Source: an uncultured Flavobacteriales bacterium (GTDB lineage: Bacteria > Bacteroidota > Bacteroidia > Flavobacteriales > Flavobacteriaceae). Taken from it: DNA of 38,711 nt. Below, one piece after another: positions 9,241 through 18,809 of the stretch (positions are counted from its first letter, which is position 1; the number at the start of each line of letters is the position of its first letter). The stretch covers positions 1 to 38,711 of the forward strand of contig CAJWBA010000019.1 in assembly GCA_913020155.1 (NCBI GenBank), in the 5' to 3' direction. The notes beneath the pieces were generated by a model. That model ran no database searches. It worked only from the letters and a program-made list of their open reading frames with translations, and had not been told where the DNA came from. The position numbers and the translations under genes were made by a program.

Positions 9241-9642
9241 ATGAACAAAAAAATTATAATTATACTATTGAGTGTACCGATGCTTTCTTTGGGTCATATA
9301 GAAAAAGATCAAAAATTTACTCCAGAGCAAAGTAATACCATCAAATCAAAAAAGCTTGCATTAAAACTTGATTTGAATGAATCACAAGAGGCTAAACTTT
9401 TGGATCTAATGAAAACGACTTGGTCAAATAAACCCAGTAGAATTAACCATGAAAATCTCTCTCGAGATTAAAGATACGCCAAGCGTATTGAGCTTCTTAT
9501 TTCTCAAAAAGAATTGAAAAAAATTCTTACCATAGACCAATTTGAATCCTGGTTGCAAATGCCCAAAAAAAAGATACGAAATCATAAAATTGAACGGATT
9601 CAAAAAAATGGGAAGAAACTGATTAATGCTTTAGATTTTTGA
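9241..9642 (+). pseudogene. Spy/CpxP-like small periplasmic protein gene with in-frame stop
   Basis: From the ATG at 9241 the frame encodes a signal peptide (MNKKIIIILLSVPMLSLGH) and a helical, charged region with the phrases TPEQSNTIKSKKLALKL and LDLNESQEAKLLDL. It then meets TAA at 9469-9471. The same frame continues for 56 further codons to TGA at 9640-9642, reading RYAKRIELLISQKELKKILT, then IDQFESWLQ. The part after the stop holds the second LTxxQ-like motif expected in Spy/CpxP-type proteins, so the two halves look like one gene of about 133 residues interrupted by a nonsense change. A sequencing error, or a truncated 76-residue product, are alternatives. The 3' end overlaps the end of hemL by about 20 bases. 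An upstream ATG at 9184 would precede the signal peptide and is unlikely. Confidence 0.7.
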
Positions 9643-10915
9643 TTACTCGATCAAATGCATCTAAGGTAAAATCAATATCATCATTGGACAATGCATCGTT
9701 CAAAAAGTAACTTTCAAATGCACTGGGAGGAAGGTAAATTCCTTCCTTTAGCATTCCGTGAAAATAAGCCTTAAAGAAGTCATTATTCCCTTTTGCTGCC
9801 GTTTCGAAATCGACTACGGGAGTTTCTGTAAAGTGAAGAGAAATCATGGAACCATAACGATTGATCTGATAAGGTAAATATGTGTTTGCAATACGTTCTT
9901 CCATACCGATATGTAAACGTTCTGTTTTTTGATCCAAACTTATGTAAATTTGGGGTTGCTTTTGCAGTGCTTTAAGCATTGTAAAACCCGCTGCCATGGC
10001 AAGAGGATTTCCGCTTAATGTTCCTGCTTGATAAACGGGTCCTTCTGGAGCCAAGTGACTCATAATCTCATTAGATGCAGCAAAAGCTCCTACTGGAAGT
10101 CCTCCTCCAATAACTTTCCCAAAAGTGGCAATATCTGCTTTTATCCCCAAGCGTTCTTGAGCCCCACCTGGAGCCAAACGAAAACCTGTCATGACTTCAT
10201 CAAAAATAAGAAGTGTACCGTTTGAATCACAAAGTTTGCGCAAACCTTCCAAAAACCCTTTTTGGGGAGGAATACAACCCATATTACCAGCTACAGGTTC
10301 AACAATAATTGCAGCTATTTGATCTTGATGTTGTTCAAAAATAGTAGCTACATCATCCAAGTCGTTGTATGTTGATAGGAGTGTATCTTTAGCTGTCCCC
10401 TCGGTTACTCCCGGGCTATTGGGAGCCCCAAAAGTTACTGCACCACTTCCTGCTTGAATTAAAAAAGCGTCCGAATGACCGTGATAACAACCTGCAAATT
10501 TTATGATCTTCTCTCTCTGGGTTGCCCCTCGAGCCAAACGTACTGCGCTCATACAGGCTTCGGTTCCTGAATTTACAAAACGTATTTTATCCATGTTCGG
10601 AATCATTGCGATTGCCAATTCTGCTATTTCAGTTTCAAGTGCTGTGGGCATCCCAAAAGAAGTTCCTTTTTTTGCTCGTTGACTCAATGCTTCAATAACG
10701 GGTTCATAGACGTGTCCCAAGATCATTGGACCCCAACTGGAAATGTAATCTATCAATCGATTTCCATCTACATCATAGAGATAAGCTCCCTTGGCTTTAT
10801 CGACAAAAATTGGAGTTCCTCCAACAGAATTGAAGGCTCTTACTGGAGAATTTACCCCTCCTGGAATTACTTTTTGAGCGGCTTGAAAAAGACTACTACT
10901 GCGCTGATATTGCAT
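9623..10915 (-). CDS. hemL: Glutamate-1-semialdehyde 2,1-aminomutase
   Basis: HemL makes 5-aminolevulinate, the first committed intermediate of the C5 haem pathway, in the cytoplasm. The 430-residue PLP enzyme opens with the family start ([20 protein letters not shown] at about 16-35). It carries the substrate-binding region [16 protein letters not shown] and the PLP lysine Lys267 in [15 protein letters not shown]. The length is normal. Its ATG follows the stop of the glucosaminidase gene with no gap (TAAATG), so it is the last gene of a three-gene run. Confidence 0.97.
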   Translation of the reverse strand: MQYQRSSSLFQAAQKVIPGGVNSPVRAFNSVGGTPIFVDKAKGAYLYDVDGNRLIDYISSWGPMILGHVYEPVIEALSQRAKKGTSFGMPTALETEIAELAIAMIPNMDKIRFVNSGTEACMSAVRLARGATQREKIIKFAGCYHGHSDAFLIQAGSGAVTFGAPNSPGVTEGTAKDTLLSTYNDLDDVATIFEQHQDQIAAIIVEPVAGNMGCIPPQKGFLEGLRKLCDSNGTLLIFDEVMTGFRLAPGGAQERLGIKADIATFGKVIGGGLPVGAFAASNEIMSHLAPEGPVYQAGTLSGNPLAMAAGFTMLKALQKQPQIYISLDQKTERLHIGMEERIANTYLPYQINRYGSMISLHFTETPVVDFETAAKGNNDFFKAYFHGMLKEGIYLPPSAFESYFLNDALSNDDIDFTLDAFDRVIKNLKH

Positions 10916-11830
10916 TTATTTGGATTTTGGAATAATCAATTCTTGACCTTTAAAAATTGTATTGTCTCGAAGATTATTTTCTTTAATAAGTTGATTTACA
11001 GGAATATTATAAAGTCTAGAAATTGAGTACAAAGTGTCCCCTGCTACTACACGATGAATGTTTTTATGGGAACTTTTATTTGCCTTGGATTTCGATCTTT
11101 GAGCGGTTCTTTTTTGTTTTCCCTTTTTTACGTCATATTGATACAGTTCATAGCGTTCGATAATCCCAATTAGTTTCTTTGGGTATTTGGGATCTGTTGC
11201 ATATCCGGCTTTCTTTAATCCTTTGGCCCAGGATTTGTAATCTTTTCTGGGTAGCTTAAACAAAAAAGCATAACGTTCTCTTCCACTCAAAAAAATGGAA
11301 TGATCGCGATAGGATTCTGCTGGATCTGCATAAGTTCTAAAACATTCTCCCCTTTCATCATCATCGTGATACATTCGACCACCATTCCATCCCCGATGGC
11401 ATTTGATACCAAAATGATTATTCCCCTCGCGAGCCAACCTCCCTGAACCTGTTCCCGATTCTAAAATCCCTTGGGCTAGGGTAATACTTGCCGGTATCTT
11501 GGATTGCCACATTTCTGCTTGAGCAATGGGTGAAAATTGATCTAAATAGTTTTGAACTTTTTCAGCGTAGGTGAGTTTTACAACTACTTTTGTTGGGGGT
11601 TTATTGCTTTTTTTCTTTGTTGGAATTTCTTTCTTTGAAACAACTTCTTTCTTGGTCCGAACAGTTTTGGTTACACTACAACTAAAAATTAAAAGAGAAA
11701 ATAAACACAGAAAAAAATGACTTAGTATTGAATGGTTGTTCGTCCTTTTTGGGTTAGACGGAGATTGACTCCTTGGATACCCTGAATTCCGCCCGTATGA
11801 ATAACTAAGATGTTTTTTCCCCAATGCCAT
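10916..11830 (-). CDS. Glucosaminidase (GH73-like) lipoprotein with LysM domain
   Basis: The protein is predicted to cleave peptidoglycan. Residues about 103-240 are a glucosaminidase domain with the probable catalytic Glu124 in AQGILESGTG and the conserved NNHFGIKC motif. Residues 256-304 are a LysM domain (VAGDTLYSISRLYNIP) that binds cell-wall glycan. Before them lie a hydrophobic stretch with a lipobox-like LLIFSC (Cys51) and a Lys-rich linker. The start is uncertain. The only ATG in frame, at 11830, lies 109 bases inside the upstream gene and puts about 35 polar residues before the signal sequence. Nearer the signal there are only non-standard candidates such as ATA or CTG. It is co-oriented with, and overlapped by, the PLP enzyme gene, and abuts hemL. 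Confidence 0.88.
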   Translation of the reverse strand: MALGKKHLSYSYGRNSGYPRSQSPSNPKRTNNHSILSHFFLCLFSLLIFSCSVTKTVRTKKEVVSKKEIPTKKKSNKPPTKVVVKLTYAEKVQNYLDQFSPIAQAEMWQSKIPASITLAQGILESGTGSGRLAREGNNHFGIKCHRGWNGGRMYHDDDERGECFRTYADPAESYRDHSIFLSGRERYAFLFKLPRKDYKSWAKGLKKAGYATDPKYPKKLIGIIERYELYQYDVKKGKQKRTAQRSKSKANKSSHKNIHRVVAGDTLYSISRLYNIPVNQLIKENNLRDNTIFKGQELIIPKSK

Positions 11831-12630
11831 TTTTTATTTTTTATTAGTGTAAAAATACCAAAAACCATTTTCCCAGTATACAGGGGATCCAAAAGAATTT
11901 GATGTTGTTCATAAAAATCATTAATGAATGTAATTATTTTAGATGGAAAAGCCCCATAGCCTCCGTAATCGTGATCATAAAGTAGTTCCCATCGCTTGTG
12001 ATTTGCTGTAAAGTCTCGAATAGTTTTTTCGATCAAGGGATCTTTAGCTACTACAAAACCCAATAGTTTCTTTTTTGGAGCAGACTGAACCAAGCCCGAA
12101 AAAGTTCCTCCTGTTCCTACTGCACAACAAATTGCACTGAACTTGTGATCCTCTGGTTTCAAAATTTCTTTACACCCCTGAATTGCTAATTCATTGGTTC
12201 CTCCTTCTGGTATTAAATAAACTTGTGGATTATCCTCTATAAATCGCAAGACTTGTGGGGCTTTGTTTTTAAGTCGATATGCGTTTCGGGATATGAAATG
12301 CAATTGCATCCCTTGGTCTTCACAAAAACTTAAAGTGGGATTGCGTTCTTTTGATGCCAATTCTTCTCCACGAACAAATCCATGAGTTTGAATTTTTAAT
12401 TCTGCTCCAGCTGCCGCTGTTGCGGCTAAGTGGTTTGAATATGCTCCTCCAAAAGTAACAATTGATTTTGCTTTATTTTCAAGAGCATATTTTAGATTGT
12501 ACTTTAACTTTCGATATTTATTACCCGACACTAAAGGATGAACAAGATCCTCTCTTTTAATTGTTATGGAAAACTTGTTTATTTGCATAACGAATTGATT
12601 TGGAATTTTGGGGGTGGTCTCAAATAGCAT
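11722..12630 (-). CDS. ACC deaminase/D-cysteine desulfhydrase family PLP enzyme
   Basis: This 302-residue fold-type II PLP enzyme resembles 1-aminocyclopropane-1-carboxylate deaminase and D-cysteine desulfhydrase. The PLP lysine is in SGNKYRKLKYNL near residue 37, followed by the substrate-side motif FGGAYSNHLAATAAAG. A glycine-rich phosphate-binding loop lies in AVGTGGTFSGL. The real substrate cannot be told from sequence; in Flavobacteriaceae such proteins are usually annotated only at family level. It is the first gene of the run leading to the glucosaminidase gene and hemL, and its 3' end overlaps the former. It diverges from the small Cys-rich gene across 53 bases. Confidence 0.9.
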   Translation of the reverse strand: MLFETTPKIPNQFVMQINKFSITIKREDLVHPLVSGNKYRKLKYNLKYALENKAKSIVTFGGAYSNHLAATAAAGAELKIQTHGFVRGEELASKERNPTLSFCEDQGMQLHFISRNAYRLKNKAPQVLRFIEDNPQVYLIPEGGTNELAIQGCKEILKPEDHKFSAICCAVGTGGTFSGLVQSAPKKKLLGFVVAKDPLIEKTIRDFTANHKRWELLYDHDYGGYGAFPSKIITFINDFYEQHQILLDPLYTGKMVFGIFTLIKNKKWHWGKNILVIHTGGIQGIQGVNLRLTQKGRTTIQY

Positions 12631-12683
12631 ATTTAAATTTATGTCGCTAAATTAATTTATTTCAGAACAGCATACTAAAAAAA

Positions 12684-12836
12684 ATGTTAGGAGGGAAAGA
12701 ATTAAAAGATGGTGATTTTTACATGTCTCCGGATGGGTACAAGGTCTTTACTGAACAATACCATCTCAGAAGAGGTTACTGTTGTGAAAATGGTTGTAGG
12801 CATTGTCCCTATGATTTCAACAAAAGGAAAAAGTAA
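12684..12836 (+). CDS. Small Cys-rich protein (DUF5522-like)
   Basis: This short frame encodes 50 residues from the ATG at 12684. Its centre reads YHLRRGYCCENGCRHCPYDF, so Cys33, Cys34, Cys38 and Cys41 form a CC-x3-C-x2-C cluster. That cluster is the hallmark of the DUF5522 family of Bacteroidota microproteins. The cysteines suggest metal binding or redox chemistry, but no function is established. The tail is basic (NKRKK). An A-run lies immediately before the start. It sits 42 bases ahead of the DUF4136 lipoprotein gene and diverges from the PLP enzyme gene. Confidence 0.85.
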   Translation: MLGGKELKDGDFYMSPDGYKVFTEQYHLRRGYCCENGCRHCPYDFNKRKK

Positions 12837-12878
12837 GGGCATGGTTTTTGAAGTTAATTATAATAAGAAATCTTTTTT

Positions 12879-13406
12879 ATGAAAAATACGCTTTTTTTAT
12901 TCCTTAGCTTTTCAGTTTTTAGCTGCAGTAGCATTCGCGTTTATCACGATTTCGACACAGGTGTTGATTTTGATTCTTACACTTCTTATGCATTTTTCAA
13001 ACCTGGAATTGATGAAGTTGAAATTTCAGACTTAGATAAAAAAAGAATTCTAAAAGCTATTGAAAAAGAATTGGTAAAGAAGGATCTTACTCCATCAAAC
13101 ACTCCTGGGCTCTTAATCAACATTGCTGTCAAATCTTCCAATGATGTTTACATCAATAATTGGAATGGATTGGGCTATGGATGGGGTTGGGGTTATGGAT
13201 GGGGTTGGCCTCAGAATAATATCGCAACCGTTAGTTCTCAAACCAACGGTATTCTCTTTATTGACTTGATCGATGCAAAGTCTAAGCAACTTGTTTGGCA
13301 AGGAAAAGGAAGGGGTTTTATTAATGAATACGTGAAGAAAAGAGACCAGCGAATACAAGGGTTTGTTTCGGAAATCCTAAAAAATTACCCTCCTAATTTA
13401 GAATAA
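12879..13406 (+). CDS. DUF4136 lipoprotein
   Basis: This 175-residue predicted lipoprotein has signal MKNTLFLFLSFSVFSC with acylated Cys16. Residues 20-75 carry the DUF4136 pattern of an early DFD-x-YTSYAFF segment and a charged helix (KRILKAIEKELVKKDL). The middle has a Gly-Trp-Tyr tract (GLGYGWGWGYGWGWPQ, about 97-112) encoded by a short tandem repeat at 13168-13207. The C-terminal part has the family LVWQGKGRG strand. DUF4136 proteins are envelope lipoproteins of unknown role. Confidence 0.9.
   Translation: MKNTLFLFLSFSVFSCSSIRVYHDFDTGVDFDSYTSYAFFKPGIDEVEISDLDKKRILKAIEKELVKKDLTPSNTPGLLINIAVKSSNDVYINNWNGLGYGWGWGYGWGWPQNNIATVSSQTNGILFIDLIDAKSKQLVWQGKGRGFINEYVKKRDQRIQGFVSEILKNYPPNLE
13168..13207 (+). 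repeat. Short tandem repeat coding Gly-Trp/Tyr tract
   Basis: Two imperfect copies of a TATGGATGGGGTTGG-type unit lie side by side inside the DUF4136 gene and encode alternating Gly, Tyr and Trp. The block is in frame, so copy-number change by 15- or 18-base units would alter length without breaking the gene. Confidence 0.5.
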
Positions 13407-13460
13407 ATTACTCCATTGGTTGAAGTTTCGTTTTCATAGGGTTCTTGTAAGAGAAAAGGT

Positions 13461-13468
13461 TATCTTTG
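13461..13468 (+). promoter_or_regulatory. -7 box upstream of SulP gene
   Basis: TATCTTTG is an exact match to TAnnTTTG and is followed by GC, as is common in Flavobacteriia. It lies 25 bases before the TTG start at 13494, which leaves a short leader. No upstream TTG with ideal spacing is present (the nearest, at 13445-13447, is 13 bases away). Confidence 0.5.
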
Positions 13469-13493
13469 CGCCTTTATTAAAAAAAACCATTCC

Positions 13494-15107
13494 TTGAAAA
13501 CACTTTTTAGAAACTTTAGTCAAAACCCAAAAAATGATATCCTTTCTGGATTAACCGTAGCATTAGCTCTAGTTCCAGAGGCAGTAGCTTTTGCTTTTAT
13601 TGCTGGTATTGATCCACTTGTTGGACTCTATGGTGCTTTTATGATGGGGATTGTAACCTCCATTTTTGGAGGTAGACCTGGGATGATTTCTGGGGCAACA
13701 GGTGCTATGGCTGTTGTTATGGTTCACATGATTCAACAAGGAAATAAAGTTGGTAATGCTTTAGCACAACCCATAGAAAATTTAGGTTTACACTGGCTAT
13801 TTATCACTTTGCTTATTGTGGGTGTAATTCAAATTTCTGCTGGGATTTTTAGGCTTGGAAAATTTGTTCGATTAATTCCCCATTCGGTAATGATGGGTTT
13901 TGTAAACGGATTGGCTATTGTAATCTTTTTATCTCAATTGGGTTTATTCCAGAAAACTACTGATGCAGGAATTCAGTGGATTCAGGGGACAGAATTGTTC
14001 ACAATGCTTGCTTTGGTTGTAATGACCATGCTTATAATGTTCTTCTTACCCAAACTAACTACAAAGGTTCCCGCAGCTCTTATAGCTATTATAAGTGTTG
14101 CTTTGGTTACTGTTTTTGGAGGAATTGAAGTTTCTACTGTTGGTTCTTTTATTAAAGAAGGTGGTGGAGAAGGACTACAAGGAGGTTTACCTTTGTTTCA
14201 GGGGCAAATATTTGAATTGTTACACACCCTTAACGGGCATTGGAATTTGATCTTACCTACTGCATTTTTATTAGCTTCGGTTGGATTGATAGAATCTTTG
14301 ATGACCTTGAATCTAGTTGATGAAATAACCCAAACTCGGGGGAGTGGAAACCGTGAATGTTTAGCTCAAGGAGGAGCTAATTTCTTAAACGGGCTTTTCG
14401 GAGGAATGGGTGGTTGTGCCATGATTGGTCAATCCATCATCAATGTGAATTCTGGCGGTAGGGGACGTTTATCTGGAATTACGGCTTCAATTTCATTATT
14501 GTTGTTTGTTCTTTTTGGATCCAGTATAATCGAGCAGATTCCTATCGCTGCTCTTGTAGGGGTAATGTTCATGGTTGTTATTGGAACTTTTGCCTGGAGT
14601 AGTTTTAGGATTTTACGTAAAATTCCAAAATCAGATGCTTTTGTTTTGATTACCGTATCTGCGATTACCGTTTGGCAAGATTTGGCAATTGCGGTAATTG
14701 TTGGGGTTATTATTTCGGCATTAGTTTTTGCTTGGGAAAATGCTACCATGATTAGAGCAAGAAAACGCATTAAAGATAACGGAACCAAAGTCTATGAAAT
14801 TTGGGGCCCTCTATTTTTTGGTTCTATTCAAAATTTTAATTCCAAATTTAACATTCAAAAGGATCCTGATATCGTTGAAATTGATTTCATAGAATCTCGA
14901 GTTAGTGATCATTCTGGAATTGAAGCAATTGAAAATTTAATTGGCAAATACAGAGGGTTAAATAAAAAAGTGAGACTCACTCACCTGAGCCCAGAATGTA
15001 AATCTCTTCTTCTCAAAGCAAATCCTTCCTTTGAGAGAAGTATTGTTGGTTCTGTTGATGATCCTAGATATTATGTAGTTACCGATTTAGTTGACCGAGA
15101 GGTCTAA
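13494..15107 (+). CDS. SulP family anion transporter with STAS domain
   Basis: This 537-residue inner-membrane protein has the SulP core of about ten or more hydrophobic segments, starting with the signature ALALVPEAVAFAFIAGI at 24-40. The conserved GATGAMAVVM follows in the next helix region. Residues about 435-530 are a cytoplasmic STAS domain (IVEIDFIESRVSDHSGIEAI). The family carries sulfate, bicarbonate or other anions; the substrate here is not evident. The start is a TTG, as no ATG occurs before the first membrane segment and MKTLFRNF-x-QNPKNDILSG is a normal SulP N-terminus. It converges with alaS, with three bases between stop codons. Confidence 0.92.
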   Translation: MKTLFRNFSQNPKNDILSGLTVALALVPEAVAFAFIAGIDPLVGLYGAFMMGIVTSIFGGRPGMISGATGAMAVVMVHMIQQGNKVGNALAQPIENLGLHWLFITLLIVGVIQISAGIFRLGKFVRLIPHSVMMGFVNGLAIVIFLSQLGLFQKTTDAGIQWIQGTELFTMLALVVMTMLIMFFLPKLTTKVPAALIAIISVALVTVFGGIEVSTVGSFIKEGGGEGLQGGLPLFQGQIFELLHTLNGHWNLILPTAFLLASVGLIESLMTLNLVDEITQTRGSGNRECLAQGGANFLNGLFGGMGGCAMIGQSIINVNSGGRGRLSGITASISLLLFVLFGSSIIEQIPIAALVGVMFMVVIGTFAWSSFRILRKIPKSDAFVLITVSAITVWQDLAIAVIVGVIISALVFAWENATMIRARKRIKDNGTKVYEIWGPLFFGSIQNFNSKFNIQKDPDIVEIDFIESRVSDHSGIEAIENLIGKYRGLNKKVRLTHLSPECKSLLLKANPSFERSIVGSVDDPRYYVVTDLVDREV

Positions 15108-15110
15108 ACC

Positions 15111-17723
15111 TTAGGCAATAAAACTCAGAGCTTCTTTTAACAGTGCTGGGATTCCTTCGGGCTGCTTTCCCCCTGCAGTAGCGAAAAATGCTTGTCCACC
15201 TCCGCCTCCTTGAATGTGTTTTCCTAATGCTTTTACAATGTTATTTGCATTTAGCGACCTTAATTCTAAAAGGGGTTTTGAAATGTAACAGCTTACAACT
15301 GGCTTCCCTCCTTTTTGAGTTACCAAAACTAAAAAGACATCATCTTTTCCATTACCCATATCGAAGGCTAAATCCTTTATCGCTGCTGGAGATAGTCCTA
15401 CCTCTGCTGCCAAAAAAGAAACTCCATTGATTGTTCTAATTTGAGCTTCTAATTCTTGCTTTACAATTTGAGTTTGGATTTTTGAAAGCGTTTCAAGTTC
15501 TTTTTTTAAGCTTGCATTTTCTGCTTGTAAATTCCATATCGCTTTGATTGGATCTTGCGGATTTTTCAAATTTTCGTTGATGCTGTTGAGGGTTGCTTCT
15601 TGGGATTCAAAATAGTTTTGAACTGCCTTTCCTGTAATTGCCTCTATCCTTCTAATTCCTGATGCTACCGCACTTTCGGATGTTATTTTGAAATGCCAGA
15701 TATTGGCTGTGTTTTTCACATGTGTTCCTCCACACAATTCGATCGATTCTCCAAATCTAATGGTGCGAACCAGATCTCCATATTTTTCTCCGAACAAAGC
15801 CATTGCTCCCGACGCCATTGCTTCTGCAACGGGTACCGAACGGTTTTCTTCTAGACTTATTTTTTCATTGATTCGCTGGTTTACAAATTTTTCTACGGAT
15901 TTAATTTCCTCTGGACTTACTTTAGCAAAATGTGAAAAGTCAAATCGTAAGTTTGCACCATTTACCATGGATCCTTTTTGCTCTACATGAGATCCCAATA
16001 TTGCTCTTAATCCTTGATGCATCAAGTGTGTTGCCGAGTGATTACATTCCGATCGGAATCGATTTTCGATGTTTACTTGAACAGTAAATGAATCCGAAAT
16101 ATTTTGAGGTAAATTTTCCGTGTAATGAACGATTAAGTTATTTTCTTTTTTTGTGTCTAAAATACTGACTTTGTTCCCTTTCAAATCAATTAAAAAGCCC
16201 GTATCTCCTACTTGACCTCCTCCCTCAGAATAAAAAGGAGTTGTGTTTAAAACCAATTGAAATTGATCCCCAGATTTAGCTGACTTGATTTTTCGATATC
16301 GAACTAGCTTTACTTGAGCTTCTAAATGATCATAACCTACAAAACCATCGATTGGAAGATTGTTTACCTCTATCCAGTCTTCTGTACTTGAGCTTGAAGC
16401 TGCTCGTGATCGTGCTTTCTGTTCTGTCATGGCTTTTTCAAAACCTTCTTCATCTACCTCATAGCCCTTTTCTCTTGCTATCAGTGCAGTGAGGTCTATG
16501 GGAAAGCCATAGGTGTCATAAAGTTCGAAAACCTGCTCTCCTTGAAGTGTTTTGTTTTTTGTTTTTGAAATCAATTCGTCCAACAACAAAATTCCTTGAT
16601 TTAAGGTTTTTAAAAAAGATACTTCCTCTTCTTTAATTACATTTTTGGCGAGCTCTTTTTGCTGAATTAATTCTGGATAAACTTTTCCCATTTGACTTTC
16701 CAATCGATCCACTAAAGCAAAAATAAAAGGCTCTTTGAGGTCTAAAAAAGTGTATCCGTAACGAATTGCTCTTCGTAAGATTCTTCGGATTACATACCCA
16801 GAGCCTGTGTTACTGGGTAGCTGTCCATCGGCAATCGCAAAATAAACCGTTCGAACGTGATCCGAAATTACCCGCATTGCCCTATCAATTATTTCTTCCT
16901 TACCGTAAACAAGTTTGGTTTTTTGTTCTATTTCGCTGATCAGTGGAGTGAATACATCAGTATCATAGTTTGATGTTTTGTTTTGTAATACCATACACAA
17001 ACGTTCAAATCCCATTCCAGTGTCGATGTGCTGTGACGGAAGTTTTTCTAAACATCCGTCAGCTTTTCGATTAAACTCTATGAATACTAGGTTCCAAACC
17101 TCGACTACTTGGGGATGATTCATATTCACTAAAGAAGCTCCTGAAACCGCTTTTTTTTCTTCAGCAGAGCGCATATCTATATGGATTTCTGAACAAGGAC
17201 CACAAGGGCCTTGATCTCCCATTTCCCAAAAATTATCATCTTTATTTCCAAGAAGGATACGATCTTCTGGTAGTATTTTTTTCCAAAAATCAAAGGCTTT
17301 GTTATCTTTCTCTAATCCATCTCCCTTGTGACCTTCAAAAATCGTTACATACAAGATGGACGGATCTATTTTGTAAACATCAACCAACAGTTCCCATGCC
17401 CACGATATGGCGTCTTCTTTGAAGTAATCGCCAAAACTCCAATTTCCAAGCATTTCGAAAAAAGTGTGATGATAAGTGTCTATTCCCACTTCTTCAAGAT
17501 CATTGTGTTTTCCTGAAACTCTCAAACATTTTTGAGTGTCTGCAACTCGAATATTCTTTGGGACACTGTTGCCCAAAAAATATTCTTTAAACTGATTCAT
17601 TCCTGCATTGGTGAACATCAAAGTAGGGTCATTCTTTATGACCACTGGTGCAGAGGGTACAATCTGATGTGATTTAGATGCAAAAAAAGCTAAAAATTTT
17701 TGACGTACTTCAGCTGATTTCAT
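15111..17723 (-). CDS. alaS: Alanyl-tRNA synthetase
   Basis: This 870-residue enzyme charges tRNA-Ala and edits mischarged Ser or Gly. The class II core occupies about 1-250 (motif 2 region with [11 protein letters not shown] and motif 3 [10 protein letters not shown]). The editing domain carries the zinc ligands His562 and His566 (HSATH) plus Cys664 and His668 (CGGTH). The C-Ala domain ends with the glycine-rich [18 protein letters not shown]. The length is typical. It diverges from the M23 peptidase gene across 105 bases. Confidence 0.98.
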   Translation of the reverse strand: MKSAEVRQKFLAFFASKSHQIVPSAPVVIKNDPTLMFTNAGMNQFKEYFLGNSVPKNIRVADTQKCLRVSGKHNDLEEVGIDTYHHTFFEMLGNWSFGDYFKEDAISWAWELLVDVYKIDPSILYVTIFEGHKGDGLEKDNKAFDFWKKILPEDRILLGNKDDNFWEMGDQGPCGPCSEIHIDMRSAEEKKAVSGASLVNMNHPQVVEVWNLVFIEFNRKADGCLEKLPSQHIDTGMGFERLCMVLQNKTSNYDTDVFTPLISEIEQKTKLVYGKEEIIDRAMRVISDHVRTVYFAIADGQLPSNTGSGYVIRRILRRAIRYGYTFLDLKEPFIFALVDRLESQMGKVYPELIQQKELAKNVIKEEEVSFLKTLNQGILLLDELISKTKNKTLQGEQVFELYDTYGFPIDLTALIAREKGYEVDEEGFEKAMTEQKARSRAASSSSTEDWIEVNNLPIDGFVGYDHLEAQVKLVRYRKIKSAKSGDQFQLVLNTTPFYSEGGGQVGDTGFLIDLKGNKVSILDTKKENNLIVHYTENLPQNISDSFTVQVNIENRFRSECNHSATHLMHQGLRAILGSHVEQKGSMVNGANLRFDFSHFAKVSPEEIKSVEKFVNQRINEKISLEENRSVPVAEAMASGAMALFGEKYGDLVRTIRFGESIELCGGTHVKNTANIWHFKITSESAVASGIRRIEAITGKAVQNYFESQEATLNSINENLKNPQDPIKAIWNLQAENASLKKELETLSKIQTQIVKQELEAQIRTINGVSFLAAEVGLSPAAIKDLAFDMGNGKDDVFLVLVTQKGGKPVVSCYISKPLLELRSLNANNIVKALGKHIQGGGGGQAFFATAGGKQPEGIPALLKEALSFIA

Positions 17724-17744
17724 TCAAAAGTCGTTTTATTAGTT

Positions 17745-17800
17745 CTATGCAAAATAGAAATTTTACTATATTTGCTTTAAATTTATTTCTCTATGCAAAA
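17745..17800. repeat. 10-base direct repeat in the alaS/M23 intergenic region
   Basis: The sequence CTATGCAAAA occurs at 17745-17754 and again at 17791-17800, flanking the -7 box at 17767. The spacing between copies is 46 bases. It might be a regulator site, but with so AT-rich a spacer chance is also possible. Confidence 0.3.
17767..17774 (+). promoter_or_regulatory. -7 box for the M23 peptidase-MerR operon
   Basis: TATATTTG followed by C matches TAnnTTTG exactly, 55 bases before the ATG at 17829. I see no good -33 TTG at the expected distance. Confidence 0.5.
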
Positions 17801-17828
17801 GAAATGAAAATTTACAAGAATACTATTC

Positions 17829-18806
17829 ATGGCTAAGGTTAAATATCATTACGACTCCGAAACTCTTTCTTACAGGCCAATTTCTACTGGAAAAAGACTA
17901 AAGATTTCTAATTTATTTTTGTTTTTAATATCCTCACTACTTTTTGGGATTATTGGTTTATTTACCTTGTTAAACACTGAAGTGATTAAAACTCCAAAAG
18001 AAATACTTCAAGATCGTGAACTACGCAACTACAAACTCCAGTTCGAAATATTGAATCGAAGAATTGGTCAAATGCAAAATGTATTGACTAATATTGAAGA
18101 ACGTGACGATGATATTTACAGGATTTATTTTGAAGCTAGCCCAATTCCAAAAGAACAACGAAGAGCCGGTTTTGGTGGGGTTAATCGCTACGATTATCTT
18201 GAAGGATACAACAGCTCTGATATGATTATCGAAACAACTAAACAAATTGATGTTTTATCTAAGATGCTAGTTGTTCAATCCGAATCACTTGAAGAAATAA
18301 AAAAATTAGCTGAACGAAAAGAAGAACTTTTGGCTTCTATTCCATCGATACAACCGGTTCGTAAAAAGAATCTAAAACGTATGGCTTCTGGTTATGGGTG
18401 GAGAACAGATCCATTTACTAAGGTACGAAAAAAACACTATGGAATGGATTTTTCTGCCAACCGCGGAACCCCAGTTTATGCGACGGGTGATGGTAAAGTT
18501 GTTCGAGCTGATAATCGTGCCTCTGGCTATGGGAAACACATTAGAATCGACCACGGTTTTGGTTACGTTAGTCTTTACGCCCATCTCAGCAAATACAATA
18601 TTAATAGAGGTGCTAAGGTTAAAAGAGGTGATGTAATCGGATTTGTAGGTAATACTGGACGCTCTGTTGCTCCCCATCTACACTACGAAATCATAAAGGA
18701 TAATAAAAAAATAAATCCTTTGAATTTCTATTACGGTAATTTAAGTACGTTAGAATTTGACGCGCTTCTTGCCCAAGCTTCACAAGAAAACCAATCTTTT
18801 GATTAG
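17829..18806 (+). CDS. M23 family peptidoglycan endopeptidase
   Basis: This 325-residue LytM-type zinc peptidase is predicted to cut peptidoglycan cross-links. A single N-terminal membrane segment (about 27-48) anchors it. Residues 55-175 are helical and probably coiled. The catalytic domain spans about 185-300 with zinc ligands His203 and Asp207 (HYGMD) and the HxH motif His283-x-His285 (APHLHYE); His252 (AHL) is the other conserved His. All ligands are present, so it should be active, unlike degenerate M23 regulators. The MerR gene follows three bases after its stop. Confidence 0.94.
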   Translation: MAKVKYHYDSETLSYRPISTGKRLKISNLFLFLISSLLFGIIGLFTLLNTEVIKTPKEILQDRELRNYKLQFEILNRRIGQMQNVLTNIEERDDDIYRIYFEASPIPKEQRRAGFGGVNRYDYLEGYNSSDMIIETTKQIDVLSKMLVVQSESLEEIKKLAERKEELLASIPSIQPVRKKNLKRMASGYGWRTDPFTKVRKKHYGMDFSANRGTPVYATGDGKVVRADNRASGYGKHIRIDHGFGYVSLYAHLSKYNINRGAKVKRGDVIGFVGNTGRSVAPHLHYEIIKDNKKINPLNFYYGNLSTLEFDALLAQASQENQSFD

Positions 18807-18809
18807 ATC

